From assembly GCF_013407855.1 (NCBI RefSeq), contig NZ_JACBZH010000001.1, positions 2,790,001-2,854,000 of the forward strand: DNA of 64,000 bases. Direction: 5' to 3'. Under the pieces are notes generated by a model. That model made no database searches, was not told where the DNA came from, and saw only the letters and a program-made list of their open reading frames with translations. The DNA is from Actinopolymorpha rutila. Its GTDB lineage: Bacteria > Actinomycetota > Actinomycetes > Propionibacteriales > Actinopolymorphaceae. Shown piece after piece: positions 17,542 to 27,642 of this stretch; positions within the stretch are counted from its first letter, which is position 1, and every line of letters begins with the position of its first letter. The position numbers and the translations under genes were made by a program.

Positions 17542-17549
17542 CCTGCGAG

Positions 17550-20500
17550 ATGAGCTACCCCCGACACCGCGACGACGCGAAGGTGCCCGCCTCCCCGTCG
17601 TTCCCCGATCTCGAACGCGAGGTGCTCGACCACTGGGAGGCCGACAAGACCTTCCAGGCCAGCGTCGACCAGCGCCCGGCGGGTGAGCGTGGCGACAACG
17701 AGTTCGTCTTCTACGACGGGCCGCCGTTCGCCAACGGCCTGCCCCACTACGGCCACCTGCTGACCGGCTTCGTCAAGGACGTCGTTCCCCGCTTCCAGAC
17801 CATGCGCGGCCGCCGGGTCGAGCGCAGGTTCGGCTGGGACTGCCACGGCCTGCCGGCCGAGGTCGAGGCCGAACGCGAGCTGGGCATCTCCACCAAGCGC
17901 GAGATCGTGGAGCTCGGTGTCGAGCGGTTCAACGAGGTCTGCCGCACGTCGGTGCTGCGCTACACCTCCGAGTGGGAGAGCTACGTCAACCGCCAGGCCA
18001 GGTGGGTCGACTTCGGCAACGACTACAAGACGCTCGACCTGTCCTACATGGAAAGCGTCATGTGGGCGTTCAAGACGCTCCACGACAAGGGGCTCGTCTA
18101 CCAGGGCTTCCGCGTGCTGGCGTACTGCTGGCGGTGCGAGACGCCGCTGTCCAACACCGAGACCCGGATGGACGACGTCTACCGCGACCGGACCGACCCG
18201 GCGAGCACGGTGTGGTTCCAGCTGGAGACCGGTGAGCGGATCCTCGCCTGGACGACGATGCCGTGGACGCTGGTGCCCAACGTCGCGCTGGTTGTCGGAC
18301 CCGACATCGACTACGCCGTCCTCGAGCACGAGGGGCACCGCTGGATCCTCGCCGAGGCCCGGCTGGACGCGTACGCCGCGGAGTTCGAGGGCGCCACCCG
18401 GGTGGGCACGCTCAAGGGCAGCGAGCTCGTCGGCCGTAAGTACACCCCGCTGTTCGAGTTCCTGACCGACGCGATGGCGGAGGTGCCCGCGGCGTTCACC
18501 GTGCTGGCCGGGGACTTCGTCTCCACCGAGGACGGCACCGGCGTCGTCCAGGTCGCCCCCTCCCACGGTGAGGACGACTTCAACGTGTGTACGGCCGCCG
18601 GCATCCCGGTGATCGTCACTGTCGACGACCACACGCGGTTCACGTCCGTCGCGCCGAGGTTCGAGGGGCTGCAGGTCTTCGAGGCCAACCGGCCGCTGCT
18701 GCGCGAGCTGCGCGAGCGGGGCGTCCTGGTCCGCCAGGACAGCTACACCCACCCCTACCCGCACTGCTGGCGCTGCGACACACCGCTGGTCTACAAGGCG
18801 GTGGACAGCTGGTTCGTGGAGGTCACGCGGTTCCGGGACCGGATGGTCGAGCTCAACCAGCAGATCGAGTGGACGCCGGCGCACGTGCGCGACGGGTCGT
18901 TCGGCAAGTGGCTGGCCAACGCCCGCGACTGGTCGATCAGCCGGAACCGCTTCTGGGGTTCGCCGATCCCGGTGTGGAAGTCCGACGACCCCAACTACCC
19001 GCGGACGGACGTCTACGGCTCGCTGGACGAGCTGGAGCGCGACTTCGGCGTACGCCCGACCGACCTGCACCGCCCCGGCATCGACCAGCTGACCCGGCCC
19101 AACCCCGACGACCCGACCGGGCGCTCGACCATGCGCCGGGTGCCGGAGGTGCTGGACTGCTGGTTCGAGTCCGGGGCGATGCCGTTCTCGCAGGTGCACT
19201 ACCCGTTCGAGAACACCGAGTGGTTCGAGAACCACTACCCGGGCGACTTCATCGTGGAGTACGTCCCGCAGACGCGCGGGTGGTTCTACCTCCTGCACGT
19301 GCTGGCGACCGCGCTGTTCGACCGGCCGGCGTTCCGCAGCTGCGTGGTGCACGGCATCCTGCAGGGCGACGACGGGCGCAAGCTGTCCAAGAGCCTGCGC
19401 AACTATCCCGACGTGCGCGCGGTGTTCGACTCCTACGGCGCCGACGCGATGCGGTGGGCGCTGATGTCGTCGCCGGTGCTGCGGGGCGGGGACGCGATCG
19501 TGGCCGACACGGCGTTCCGGGAGGCGGTTCGGCAGTCGATCAACCCGCTGTGGAACGCCTACTACTTCTTCACCCTGTACGCCAACGCCGAGAACGCCCA
19601 GGCCCGTTGGCGTACCGACTCCACCCACGTGCTCGACCGCTACGTGCTCGCGAAGCTGCACGACACGGTGGTGGAGACGACCGCGGACCTGGACAGCTAC
19701 GACATCTCCGGCGCGTGCGCGGCGGTCCGGTCGTTCCTCGACGTGCTGACCAACTGGTACGTCCGGCGCTCGCGGGACCGCTTCTGGTCCGGGGACCAGG
19801 ACGCGTTCGACACCCTCTACACCGTGCTGGAGGTGCTGTGCCGGGTGGCGGCGCCGCTGCTCCCGCTGGTGACCGAGGAGGTGTGGCGCGGCCTCACCGG
19901 CGAACGCTCGGTGCACCTGACCGACTGGCCGGACGCCGGCAGCCTGCCGGCCGACCCCGACCTGGTGGCCGCGATGGACGGCGTACGCGCGGTGTGCTCG
20001 GCGGCGCTCGCCCTGCGCAAGGCGAAGGGCCTGCGGGTCCGGCTGCCGCTGGCCAGCCTGACCGTGGCCGCGCCGGAGGCCGAGCGGCTGCGCCCGTTCG
20101 TCGATCTGGTCCGCGACGAGGTCAACGTCAAGGAGGTCCGGCTGGACGGCGACGTGGCCGCGCACTGTCAACGCGTGCTTTCGGTGGTCCCGCGGGCGCT
20201 GGGTCCGCGCCTCGGCAAGGACGTGCAGCGGGTCATCCGCGCGGTCAAGGGCGGCGACTGGTCGGTCGGCGACGACGGCGTGGTGGCCGGAGGTGTGACG
20301 TTGGCCGAGGGGGAGTACGAGCTGCGGCTCGTCCCGGCGCGGCCGGAGTCCTCGGCCGCGCTGCCCGGCGACGTCGGTGTGGTCGACCTGGACACCGAGG
20401 TGACACCGGAGCTGACCGCGGAGGGCGTCGCGCGGGACGTGATCCGGGCGGTGCAGCAGGCCCGGCGCGACGCCGGCCTGGACGTGTCCGACCGGATCGC

Positions 20501-20684
20501 GCTGACGGTCACGTCCCCGGACGAGGAGGTACGCCGGGCGGTCGACACCCACCGCGAGCTGGTGGCGGGGGAGACGCTCGCCCGGCAGCTCGAGGTCGGG
20601 GCCACAGCCGACGGCGAGCCGGGACCCGCGGTCGAGGTCGGCGAGGGCTGGACCGTCCAGGTGTCCGTACGCCGGGAGGCCTGA
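17550..20684 (+). CDS. ileS: Isoleucyl-tRNA synthetase
   Basis: 1044 aa class I synthetase that charges tRNA-Ile in the cytoplasm. The HIGH-like motif is HYGH (66-69) within [12 protein letters not shown]. The KMSKS motif is KLSKS (about 611-615) in [11 protein letters not shown]. The CP1 editing domain is present ([33 protein letters not shown]). Blocks such as [23 protein letters not shown] and YWRCETPL-type residues, plus the length, place it in the eukaryote-like IleS2 class found in actinobacteria, known for lower mupirocin sensitivity. ATG 17550 lies 11 bases after GAGG, which the T-box can sequester. Confidence 0.97.
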   Translation: MSYPRHRDDAKVPASPSFPDLEREVLDHWEADKTFQASVDQRPAGERGDNEFVFYDGPPFANGLPHYGHLLTGFVKDVVPRFQTMRGRRVERRFGWDCHGLPAEVEAERELGISTKREIVELGVERFNEVCRTSVLRYTSEWESYVNRQARWVDFGNDYKTLDLSYMESVMWAFKTLHDKGLVYQGFRVLAYCWRCETPLSNTETRMDDVYRDRTDPASTVWFQLETGERILAWTTMPWTLVPNVALVVGPDIDYAVLEHEGHRWILAEARLDAYAAEFEGATRVGTLKGSELVGRKYTPLFEFLTDAMAEVPAAFTVLAGDFVSTEDGTGVVQVAPSHGEDDFNVCTAAGIPVIVTVDDHTRFTSVAPRFEGLQVFEANRPLLRELRERGVLVRQDSYTHPYPHCWRCDTPLVYKAVDSWFVEVTRFRDRMVELNQQIEWTPAHVRDGSFGKWLANARDWSISRNRFWGSPIPVWKSDDPNYPRTDVYGSLDELERDFGVRPTDLHRPGIDQLTRPNPDDPTGRSTMRRVPEVLDCWFESGAMPFSQVHYPFENTEWFENHYPGDFIVEYVPQTRGWFYLLHVLATALFDRPAFRSCVVHGILQGDDGRKLSKSLRNYPDVRAVFDSYGADAMRWALMSSPVLRGGDAIVADTAFREAVRQSINPLWNAYYFFTLYANAENAQARWRTDSTHVLDRYVLAKLHDTVVETTADLDSYDISGACAAVRSFLDVLTNWYVRRSRDRFWSGDQDAFDTLYTVLEVLCRVAAPLLPLVTEEVWRGLTGERSVHLTDWPDAGSLPADPDLVAAMDGVRAVCSAALALRKAKGLRVRLPLASLTVAAPEAERLRPFVDLVRDEVNVKEVRLDGDVAAHCQRVLSVVPRALGPRLGKDVQRVIRAVKGGDWSVGDDGVVAGGVTLAEGEYELRLVPARPESSAALPGDVGVVDLDTEVTPELTAEGVARDVIRAVQQARRDAGLDVSDRIALTVTSPDEEVRRAVDTHRELVAGETLARQLEVGATADGEPGPAVEVGEGWTVQVSVRREA

Positions 20685-20709
20685 GCTCCGGGCACCTCGG
20701 TCCGCGACG

Positions 20710-20733
20710 TCTCGGCCGGGGTTTCGGCCGAGA
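20710..20733. terminator. Hairpin between convergent ileS and thioesterase genes
   Basis: TCTCGGCCG (20710-20718) and CGGCCGAGA (20725-20733) form a perfect 9-bp stem with a 6-base loop GGGTTT. It lies 25 bases after the ileS stop and two bases past the thioesterase stop, so it can serve both. Confidence 0.6.
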
Positions 20734-20734
20734 G

Positions 20735-21115
20735 TCAGGCGTCACGGAGGTGACAGGTGAGGCGGGCGGTGCACACGCGCCGCCCATCCTCGTCGCTGAT
20801 CACCACCTCGTACGTCGCGGTGGTCCGGCCGCGGTGCAGCGGGGTGGCCACCCCGGTGACCGATCCGCCGCGCACCCCGCGGTGGTGGGTGGCGTTCAGG
20901 TCGACGCCCACCGCGATCCGGCCCGGTCCGGCCCACAGCACCGCGGCGATCGAGGCCAGGCTCTCCGCGAGCACGCAGGACGCGCCCCCGTGCAACAGGC
21001 CGAACGGCTGGGTGTTGCCCTCCACCGGCATCGTCCCCACGCACCGGTCGGGGTCGGCCTCGGTGATCGTGATCCCGAGGCGTTCGTGAATGGGCGCGTC
21101 CGGCAACTGCGACAT
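20735..21115 (-). CDS. PaaI/hotdog-fold thioesterase
   Basis: 126 aa from ATG 21115. It is a small acyl-CoA thioesterase of the hotdog fold. The diagnostic segment is TQPFGLLHGGASCVLAESLASIAA, where the HGG turn and the following acidic residue form the active site. AVGVDLNATHHRGVRGG is the second conserved strand. The N-terminus MSQLPDAPIHERLGI is typical. It is divergent from polA, with about 65 bases between the starts, and convergent with ileS. Hydrolysis of aromatic or short acyl-CoA thioesters is the family activity; the substrate here is unknown. Confidence 0.9.
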   Translation of the reverse strand: MSQLPDAPIHERLGITITEADPDRCVGTMPVEGNTQPFGLLHGGASCVLAESLASIAAVLWAGPGRIAVGVDLNATHHRGVRGGSVTGVATPLHRGRTTATYEVVISDEDGRRVCTARLTCHLRDA

Positions 21116-21179
21116 ACGACCAGTTGACCAGACGACCGGTCGGCCCGGGCTGTCGGTGGGGACTACTAGAGTCGCCTGC

Positions 21180-23882
21180 GTGGCAGACGCACCCCGCACC
21201 GACCGACCACGGCTCCTGCTCCTCGACGGCCACTCGCTGGCCTACCGGGCGTGGTTCGCCCTGCCGGCGGAAAACTTCTCCACCGCGACGGGCCAGACCA
21301 CCAACGCGGTCTACGGCTTCACCTCGATGTTGATCAACATGCTGCGCGACGAGCAGCCGACCCACATCGTGGTCGCGTTCGACGTCGGGCGGCAGACGTT
21401 CCGCAGCGAGGCCTACGCGGAGTACAAAGCCGGCCGGCAGAAGACGCCTGACGAGTTCCGCAGCCAGCTGCCGTTGATCAAGGAGGTGCTCGGCGCCCTC
21501 AACATCCCGTTCGCGGAGGCGGAGGGCTACGAGGCCGACGACGTGATCGCGACGCTCGCCACGGCGGCGGTCGCGCAGGGCCACGAGGTGCTCGTCGTGT
21601 CCGGCGACCGCGACTCCTTCTCTCTCGTCAGCGACGACCTGACGGTGATCTACCCGACGCGCGGGGTGTCGGAGGTCGCCAGGATCACGCCGGCGGAGGT
21701 GGAGCGCCGCTACGCCATTCCGCCCGCGCGCTACAGCGACCTCGCCGCCCTGGTCGGCGAGACCAGCGACAACCTTCCCGGCGTTCCCGGCGTGGGGCCG
21801 AAGACCGCGGCGAAGTGGCTCAACCAGTACGGCTCGCTCGACGACCTCGTGGCCCACGTCGACGAGGTGAAGGGCAAGGCCGGTGAGTCGCTGCGGGCGC
21901 ACCTCGGGCAGGTGCTGCAGAACCGCCAGCTCAACGAACTCGTACGCGACGTGTCCCTCCCGGTGCAGCCCGGCGACCTCGTCCTGCGGCCGTGGGACCG
22001 CGACGCCGTGCACCGGGTGTTCGACGCGCTGGAGTTCCGGGTGCTGCGTGAGCGGCTGTTCGCGACCCTGCACACGGCCGAGCCCGAGGCCGAGGAGGGG
22101 TTCGAGGTCACCGGCACCGCCCTGGAGGCGGGGCAGCTCGCCGGCTGGCTGGACAAGCACGCCAAGGGAGAGCCGGGCACGGTGCGCACCGGGCTGCACG
22201 TCCAGGGCAGCTGGGGGAGAGGCTCCGGAGACGTCGCCGGGGTGGCGCTGGCCTCCTCCGACGGCACCGCCGTCTGGCTCGACCCGACCCTGATGACTCC
22301 TGAGGACGAGCAGGTGCTCGCCGACTGGCTCGCCGACGCCGCGCACGAGAAGGCGCTGCACGACGCGAAGGGCCCGATCCTCGCCCTCGCCGCCCGGGGC
22401 TGGACCCTGCGCGGACTCACCAGCGACACCGCGCTCGCCGCCTACCTCGTCCGTCCCGACCAGCGCTCCTACGACCTGTCCGACCTCACCCTGCGCTACC
22501 TCCGCCGGGAGCTGCGCACCGAGACGGCCGACGACGGTCAGCTCAGCCTGGACGGTGTGGACGACTCCGGCGGCATCGCCGAGACCGCCATGGTGGCCGC
22601 ACGCGCGGTCATCGACCTCGCCGCCAAGCTCGACGAGGAGCTGTCCCAGCGAGGCGGCGCCCGGCTGCTCGGTGAGGTCGAGCTGCCCCTGGTGAGCGTG
22701 CTCGCCCGGATGGAGCAGGTCGGCATCTGCGTCGACGCGGACCGGCTGTCGGAGCTGGAGGCCCACTTCGCGGGCCAGGTCAAGCAGGCCGCCGACGAGG
22801 CCTACCGCGTGATCGACGAGGAGATCAACCTCGGCTCACCCAAGCAGCTGCAGGTGGTGCTGTTCGACAAGCTCGGCATGCCGAAGACCAAGCGCACCAA
22901 GACCGGCTACACCACCGACGCCGAGGCGCTGCAGCAGCTGTTCGTGCAGACCGAGCACCCGTTCCTCGCCCACCTGCTGGCCCACCGCGACGCGTCGAGG
23001 CTGCGGTCCACGGTCGAGGGCCTGCTCAAGACGATCGCCCACGACGGGCGCATCCACACCACGTTCAACCAGACCATCGCCGCAACCGGCCGGCTGTCGT
23101 CCACCGATCCCAACCTGCAGAACATCCCCATCCGCACAGAGGAGGGCCGCCGCATCCGGGAGGCGTTCGTCGTCGGGCCGGGGTTCGAGCGTTTGGTGAC
23201 CGCCGACTACAGCCAGATCGAGATGCGGATCATGGCCCACCTGTCCGCCGACGCGGGGCTGATCGACGCGTTCAACTCCGGCGAGGACTTCCACGCGGCC
23301 ACCGCCTCGCGGGTCTTCTCCGTTCCGCCGGCCGAGGTCACCCACGAGATGCGGGCCAAGATCAAGGCGATGAACTACGGCCTCGCCTACGGCCTGTCGG
23401 CGTACGGCCTGTCCCAGCAGCTGCGCATCGACACCGCCGAGGCGCGCGGACTGATGGACGAGTACTTCGAGCGCTTCGGCGGGGTGCGCGACTACCTGCG
23501 CGGCGTCGTCGACGCGGCCCGCAAGACCGGCTACACCGAGACGATCCTGGGCCGCCGTCGCTACCTTCCCGACCTCACCAGCGACAACCGCCAGCGCCGG
23601 GAGATGGCCGAACGCATGGCGCTGAACGCGCCGATCCAGGGATCCGCGGCCGACCTGATCAAGGTCGCGATGCTCGGCGTCGACGAGGCGCTGCGCACCG
23701 CCGGGCTCACGTCCCGCGTCCTGCTGCAGGTGCACGACGAGCTCGTGGTGGAGGTGGCGCCGGGGGAGCGGGCCCAGGTCGAGGAACTGCTCCGCGCGCA
23801 GATGGGTGGGGCCGCCGACCTGACCGTCCCCCTCGACGTCTCCCTCGGGGAAGGCCGCACCTGGCACGAGGCCGGCCACTGA
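21180..23882 (+). CDS. polA: DNA polymerase I
   Basis: About 900 aa from GTG 21180. A TACTAG hexamer at 21164-21169 suggests a leaderless start; an in-frame ATG at 21090 would run back over the divergent thioesterase start. Residues 8-300 are the 5'-3' exonuclease used for removing RNA primers and in repair (LLLDGHSLAYRAW; EAEGYEADDVIATLA; GDRDSFSLV). The middle domain lacks the DEDD residues of a working 3'-5' proofreading site, as in other actinobacterial PolA. Polymerase motifs are TADYSQIEMRIMAHLS (A), KAMNYGLAYGLSAYGL (B, with Tyr733 where E. coli has Phe762) and LLQVHDELVVEV (C). Confidence 0.97.
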   Translation: MADAPRTDRPRLLLLDGHSLAYRAWFALPAENFSTATGQTTNAVYGFTSMLINMLRDEQPTHIVVAFDVGRQTFRSEAYAEYKAGRQKTPDEFRSQLPLIKEVLGALNIPFAEAEGYEADDVIATLATAAVAQGHEVLVVSGDRDSFSLVSDDLTVIYPTRGVSEVARITPAEVERRYAIPPARYSDLAALVGETSDNLPGVPGVGPKTAAKWLNQYGSLDDLVAHVDEVKGKAGESLRAHLGQVLQNRQLNELVRDVSLPVQPGDLVLRPWDRDAVHRVFDALEFRVLRERLFATLHTAEPEAEEGFEVTGTALEAGQLAGWLDKHAKGEPGTVRTGLHVQGSWGRGSGDVAGVALASSDGTAVWLDPTLMTPEDEQVLADWLADAAHEKALHDAKGPILALAARGWTLRGLTSDTALAAYLVRPDQRSYDLSDLTLRYLRRELRTETADDGQLSLDGVDDSGGIAETAMVAARAVIDLAAKLDEELSQRGGARLLGEVELPLVSVLARMEQVGICVDADRLSELEAHFAGQVKQAADEAYRVIDEEINLGSPKQLQVVLFDKLGMPKTKRTKTGYTTDAEALQQLFVQTEHPFLAHLLAHRDASRLRSTVEGLLKTIAHDGRIHTTFNQTIAATGRLSSTDPNLQNIPIRTEEGRRIREAFVVGPGFERLVTADYSQIEMRIMAHLSADAGLIDAFNSGEDFHAATASRVFSVPPAEVTHEMRAKIKAMNYGLAYGLSAYGLSQQLRIDTAEARGLMDEYFERFGGVRDYLRGVVDAARKTGYTETILGRRRYLPDLTSDNRQRREMAERMALNAPIQGSAADLIKVAMLGVDEALRTAGLTSRVLLQVHDELVVEVAPGERAQVEELLRAQMGGAADLTVPLDVSLGEGRTWHEAGH

Positions 23883-23918
23883 CCGGTCGCTGACCCGGCC
23901 TGAGACGGGCTACCCGCA

Positions 23919-24740
23919 CTACGTCGTGCGTTCACAGACGAAGATCGCCGTGCCGGGCAGCAGCCGGCCGCGAAGCGGGCTCCAGCCGCCCCACACGTTG
24001 GTGTTGCCCGCCGGCCACTCGGGCTCCACCAGGTCGCTGACCACGAAGCCCGCCGTGGTCAGCGCACGTATCCAGTCGCCGAGCGTGCGATGGTACTCGG
24101 CGTACGCCGGCCGTCCGGCCCGGTCGGCCTCGACGTACGGCGTCCGGTCGAAGTAGGACCGGTCGGCCACCAGCCCCGCCGGGCCCGGATCGTCCGGGAA
24201 CGCCCACCGCAGCGGGTGGCTGACGCTGAACACCCAGCGGCCCCGCTTCCGCAGCACCCGGGCCACCTCCCGCAGCACCCCGTCGAGGTCGGCGACGAAC
24301 GGCAGCGCGCCGTACGCCGAACACGCCACGTCGAACGCCGCGTCGGCGAACGGCAGCGCCCCGGCGTCCGCGGTGACCACGGGCACCTCCACGCCGGTCT
24401 GCTCGTCCAGCCGCCGAGCGTGCTGCGCCTGCCGGAAAGACACGTCGACCCCGACCGGGTGGGCGCCGGCCGTGCGCAGCCAGCGGGCGCACTGGGCGGC
24501 ACCGCATCCCACCTCGAGCACCCGAAGTCCGCGTACGTCGCCGAGCAGTCCCGCGTCCGCCTCGTCCAGCCCCTCCGGTCCCCACACGAAACCGGTGTCG
24601 CGCAGGAAGTCGCCATGCTCGAGCTGGTAGTCGTCGGCGTTGGCGTCCCACCAGCGCCGGTTGGCCGCGCCGGGCACGCCGGGCACCTCGGGGCCGGGCG
24701 CACGTCCGCACGGTCCGGTCGCGCCTGAGCGGTCGGCCAC
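23919..24740 (-). CDS. Class I SAM-dependent methyltransferase
   Basis: About 273 aa. A Rossmann methyltransferase fold is clear: [19 protein letters not shown], motif [16 protein letters not shown], acidic [25 protein letters not shown] (motifs II/III) and a C-terminal half with [15 protein letters not shown]. It resembles the actinobacterial methyltransferases usually found beside the M18 aminopeptidase gene, which here is divergent. Start candidates are GTG 24740 or 24749, both within reach of GGAGGAAGGGAAGG. The longer open stretch upstream is out-of-frame noise over the promoter. The substrate is unknown. It is convergent with polA, with a 36-base gap. Confidence 0.85.
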   Translation of the reverse strand: MADRSGATGPCGRAPGPEVPGVPGAANRRWWDANADDYQLEHGDFLRDTGFVWGPEGLDEADAGLLGDVRGLRVLEVGCGAAQCARWLRTAGAHPVGVDVSFRQAQHARRLDEQTGVEVPVVTADAGALPFADAAFDVACSAYGALPFVADLDGVLREVARVLRKRGRWVFSVSHPLRWAFPDDPGPAGLVADRSYFDRTPYVEADRAGRPAYAEYHRTLGDWIRALTTAGFVVSDLVEPEWPAGNTNVWGGWSPLRGRLLPGTAIFVCERTT

Positions 24741-24867
24741 GCCGCGCACCTTCCCTTCCTCCGGTCCTTCTCCCGGTCGCCCTTCCGGACGACGCCGGTC
24801 GCCGCTCCGGAACAGCACCGGTCGCTGCCCGACGGTCCTGTCGGACCAGCGCACTAGGATCCTCCGC

Positions 24868-26196
24868 ATGTCCACTGAGCCCTCGACCGACACCCCCTCC
24901 GTGCCCGAGCGCTTCGCCGAGGCAGCCGGCCTGTGTGAGTTCATCGACGCCGCGCCGTCGCCGTTCCACGCCTGCGCGGAGGTGGCCGCCCGGCTGGAGG
25001 CGTCCGGGTTCACCGCGGTGGACGAGGCAGCCCGCTGGCCGCGCGAGCCGGGTCGCTACTACACCGTGCGCGGCGGGTCGCTGGTCGCGTGGAGCACCGA
25101 GCAGGCGGCCGGCGCGCACACGCCGTTCCGGGTGGTCGGCGCGCACACCGACAGCCCCAACCTCCGGATCAAGCCGCACCCCGACACGACCCGGGCGGGC
25201 TGGCAGGTCCTCGCCGCCGAGCCCTACGGCGGCGCACTGCTCAACTCCTGGCTCGACCGCGACCTCGGCCTGTCCGGCCGGGTCAGCGTCCGCACCTCCG
25301 ACGGCACCGACGAACGCCTGCTGGTGGTCGACCGCCCGATCCTGCGAGTGCCGCAGCTCGCGATCCACCTCGACCGCGAGATCCGCGAGACCGGAGTGAA
25401 GCTCAACCCCCAGCAGCACGTCTTCCCGGTCTGGGGAGTGGGCTCCACACCCGGCGACTTCACCGAGTTCGTCGCCGAGGAGCTGAAGGTCGAGCCCGGT
25501 GACGTCCTCGCCTGGGAGCTGATGACCCACGACCTCGCGCCGAGCACCCTGATCGGCCGCGACGGAGACCTGGTGAGCGCACCGCGGCTGGACAACCTCG
25601 GCACCACCTACGCCGGAATGCGGGCGCTGCTCGATGCTGTCGACACTCCCGGAGCTGTCCCGCTGGTGCCGGTGCTGGCGTTGTTCGACCACGAGGAGGT
25701 GGGCAGCGTCTCCGAACGCGGCGCCGCGTCCACGCTGCTGCCCGCGGTCCTCGAGCGGATCGTGCTCGCCGGCGGCGGCGACCGGGAGGACCTCCTGCGG
25801 GCCCTCGCCGGGTCGATCTGCGCGTCCGGTGACATGGCCCACGCGACGCACCCCAACTACCCCGAGCGCCACGAGCCCCACCACCTGATCGCGGTCAACG
25901 GCGGGCCGGTGCTCAAGGTCAACGTCAACCTCCGCTACGCCACCGACGCCCGTGGAACCGGTGCGTTCGTGTCGGCGTGCGAGCAGGCCGACGTCCCGCT
26001 GCAGCGGTTCGTCAGCCGCGCCGACATGCCGTGCGGGTCCACCGTCGGTCCGATCACGGCCGCCGGTGTCGGCCTCACCACCGTCGACGTCGGCGCGCCG
26101 CAGCTCGCGATGCACTCCGCGCGCGAGCTGTGCGGGGCCGCCGACCCGGGAATGTACGTCGACGCCCTGGCGGCGTTCCTCGCCCCCGCGGGCTGA
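24868..26196 (+). CDS. M18 family aminopeptidase
   Basis: 442 aa zinc aminopeptidase (aspartyl aminopeptidase family), cytoplasmic. Metal and active-site motifs are in order: [39 protein letters not shown] and the C-terminal [18 protein letters not shown]. The [12 protein letters not shown] block is also typical. ATG 24868 is seven bases after TAGGAT (24855-24860) with no ribosome site, a likely leaderless start. It removes N-terminal acidic or other residues from peptides. The kinase-like gene follows after 13 bases, so the two are probably cotranscribed. Confidence 0.93.
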   Translation: MSTEPSTDTPSVPERFAEAAGLCEFIDAAPSPFHACAEVAARLEASGFTAVDEAARWPREPGRYYTVRGGSLVAWSTEQAAGAHTPFRVVGAHTDSPNLRIKPHPDTTRAGWQVLAAEPYGGALLNSWLDRDLGLSGRVSVRTSDGTDERLLVVDRPILRVPQLAIHLDREIRETGVKLNPQQHVFPVWGVGSTPGDFTEFVAEELKVEPGDVLAWELMTHDLAPSTLIGRDGDLVSAPRLDNLGTTYAGMRALLDAVDTPGAVPLVPVLALFDHEEVGSVSERGAASTLLPAVLERIVLAGGGDREDLLRALAGSICASGDMAHATHPNYPERHEPHHLIAVNGGPVLKVNVNLRYATDARGTGAFVSACEQADVPLQRFVSRADMPCGSTVGPITAAGVGLTTVDVGAPQLAMHSARELCGAADPGMYVDALAAFLAPAG

Positions 26197-26209
26197 GGGA
26201 GCGGCGCCG

Positions 26210-27253
26210 ATGCCACCCACACCCGGCGACGTTCTCGGTGACGACTCCGGCGACGACTTCGGTGCGGGCGCCGGCGACGCGGCGGGACATCCGGTGACCA
26301 CGGCCGCCAGGCAACTCCTCGGCGCCGAGGCCCGGCCGTTGTCCGGCGGGTACAGCGGCGAGACCTTCCTCGTCGGCGCCCCGGGCGAGGAGGCCGTGCT
26401 CCGGCTCTACCTCCGCGAGCCCGGGCGGGCAGGGATCGACGCCGCGCTGCTCGCCCTGGTCCGAGACCTGGTGCCGGTGCCGCGGGTCCTCGACCTGCGC
26501 ACCCGGGCGACCCCCGACCAGCCCGCCTTCCTGCTCGTGGAACGACTGCCCGGCGAGCCGTTGGACCGCTGGCTCCCGGACGCGTCGCCGCGGCTGCGGA
26601 AGGCGGCGGGCGCCGGCGTCGGCAGGGTGCTCGCGCGGTTGTCCGGCATGCCCTTCCCCCGGGCGGGCGAGTTCGTCGACGCCGGCCTGCGGGTCCGGCC
26701 CTGGACCGGAGCCGCCGGCGGACTGGAGGAGTGGGTGAACGCCCACCGGGAGTCCGGTGCCCTCGCCGGCTGGAGCTTCGCAGACCTCGCCGGCCTGCGG
26801 GAGGTGGCCCGGCAGGGACAGGACCTGCTCGACGAGGTTCGGCGTACCTGCCTGTGCCACTCCGACTTCAACCCCAAGAACCTCCTCGTCGACCCCGAAA
26901 CCGGGGCTGTGACCGGCCTGGTCGACTGGGAGTACGCCCATGCCGGCAGCCCCTACGCGGACCTGGGCAACCTGCTGCGGTTCGAGACCGACGAGGTGTT
27001 CGCCACCGCGGTGGTCGACGCGTTGCGCGCCTACGGCCCGCCGCTGCACCCGGAGTTCCGGCGGATCGCGCAGGCGGTCGATCTGTTCGCCCTGGTCGAC
27101 CTGGCCGGCAGGACCGAGCAACACGAGGTCACCCGTGCCGCCACCGACCTGCTGCTGCGCTGTGCCCGGGCCAGAAACCTGTCCGGCGGGCGCCCCGACT
27201 GGGGCCGGCCCGTGCCCGGCCCGGGCGACGACACCGCGGCCAGTCGGCCCTAG
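26210..27253 (+). CDS. Aminoglycoside phosphotransferase (APH)-family kinase-like protein
   Basis: 347 aa. It has the APH/choline kinase fold. LSGGYSGETFLVG is the nucleotide-binding loop; the catalytic loop is CHSDFNPKNLLV (HxDxxxxN) and the metal site is VDWEYAHAGSPYADLGNLLRF. An acidic low-complexity N-terminus of about 25 residues precedes it. The family includes antibiotic kinases, but most members phosphorylate small metabolites such as choline, homoserine or sugars. Nothing here points to resistance. The ATG at 26210 follows the aminopeptidase stop by 13 bases. Confidence 0.87.
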   Translation: MPPTPGDVLGDDSGDDFGAGAGDAAGHPVTTAARQLLGAEARPLSGGYSGETFLVGAPGEEAVLRLYLREPGRAGIDAALLALVRDLVPVPRVLDLRTRATPDQPAFLLVERLPGEPLDRWLPDASPRLRKAAGAGVGRVLARLSGMPFPRAGEFVDAGLRVRPWTGAAGGLEEWVNAHRESGALAGWSFADLAGLREVARQGQDLLDEVRRTCLCHSDFNPKNLLVDPETGAVTGLVDWEYAHAGSPYADLGNLLRFETDEVFATAVVDALRAYGPPLHPEFRRIAQAVDLFALVDLAGRTEQHEVTRAATDLLLRCARARNLSGGRPDWGRPVPGPGDDTAASRP

Positions 27254-27382
27254 GGTCTGCCCTGCGGATCATGGCCGGTTCGCGTTCGCGCGCCGGTCCA
27301 GCCGTGCCGTAGCCTGTGGCGATCGGCCGATAGGCCCCGATAACCGGACAAATCGTCTCTTCGACTCCCGGTGTGCCGCACA

Positions 27383-27408
27383 GCGGGAACGCTCCGCGAG
27401 GTTCCCGC
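27383..27408 (+). terminator. Hairpin upstream of the rpsA promoter
   Basis: GCGGGAAC (27383-27390) and GTTCCCGC (27401-27408) form a perfect 8-bp stem with a 10-base loop, followed by GTTTGGG. It may end transcription from the aminopeptidase/kinase unit; alternatively it is a DNA-binding palindrome near the rpsA promoter. Confidence 0.45.
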
Positions 27409-27439
27409 GTTTGGGATGGCCGCTGTCTGCGGGGTTGCG

Positions 27440-27469
27440 TTGACCCTTGTCGCGGGGCACCCGTATCCT
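27440..27469 (+). promoter_or_regulatory. Predicted rpsA promoter
   Basis: TTGACC (27440-27445) and TATCCT (27464-27469) with an 18-base spacer, close to the housekeeping sigma consensus. The expected start is near 27477. Confidence 0.7.
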
Positions 27470-27642
27470 GACATGAGCGTTGTGGGCCTGTGCGACCTCG
27501 GACGGAGCAGGCTCGCGCTCGTTCTTGTCGAAATCACCTGGTTCCGGCCCAGGAAAAACGGCCGCGACTTCTCGGCAGTGCGATCAAAGGGTCCACGCGC
27601 GCACGTGACGACGACCAACGCCATATCGGAGCCATCAACCAG

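Larger units (their letters stand above)
27254..27642 (+). other. Long rpsA upstream region
   Basis: 389 bases without a gene. It holds a hairpin at 27383-27408, a good promoter at 27440-27469 and a transcribed leader of about 166 bases before the rpsA ATG. Long leaders are usual for rpsA and often autoregulated by S1, but no known leader structure was recognised here. Confidence 0.6.

Noticed and set aside
17016..20552. 1178-codon minus-strand open frame
   Set aside because: Antisense to ileS; no motif, and ileS is unmistakable.
26210..27253. Aminoglycoside resistance gene
   Set aside because: The APH fold is shared by many metabolic kinases, and nothing in context or motif supports antibiotic modification.
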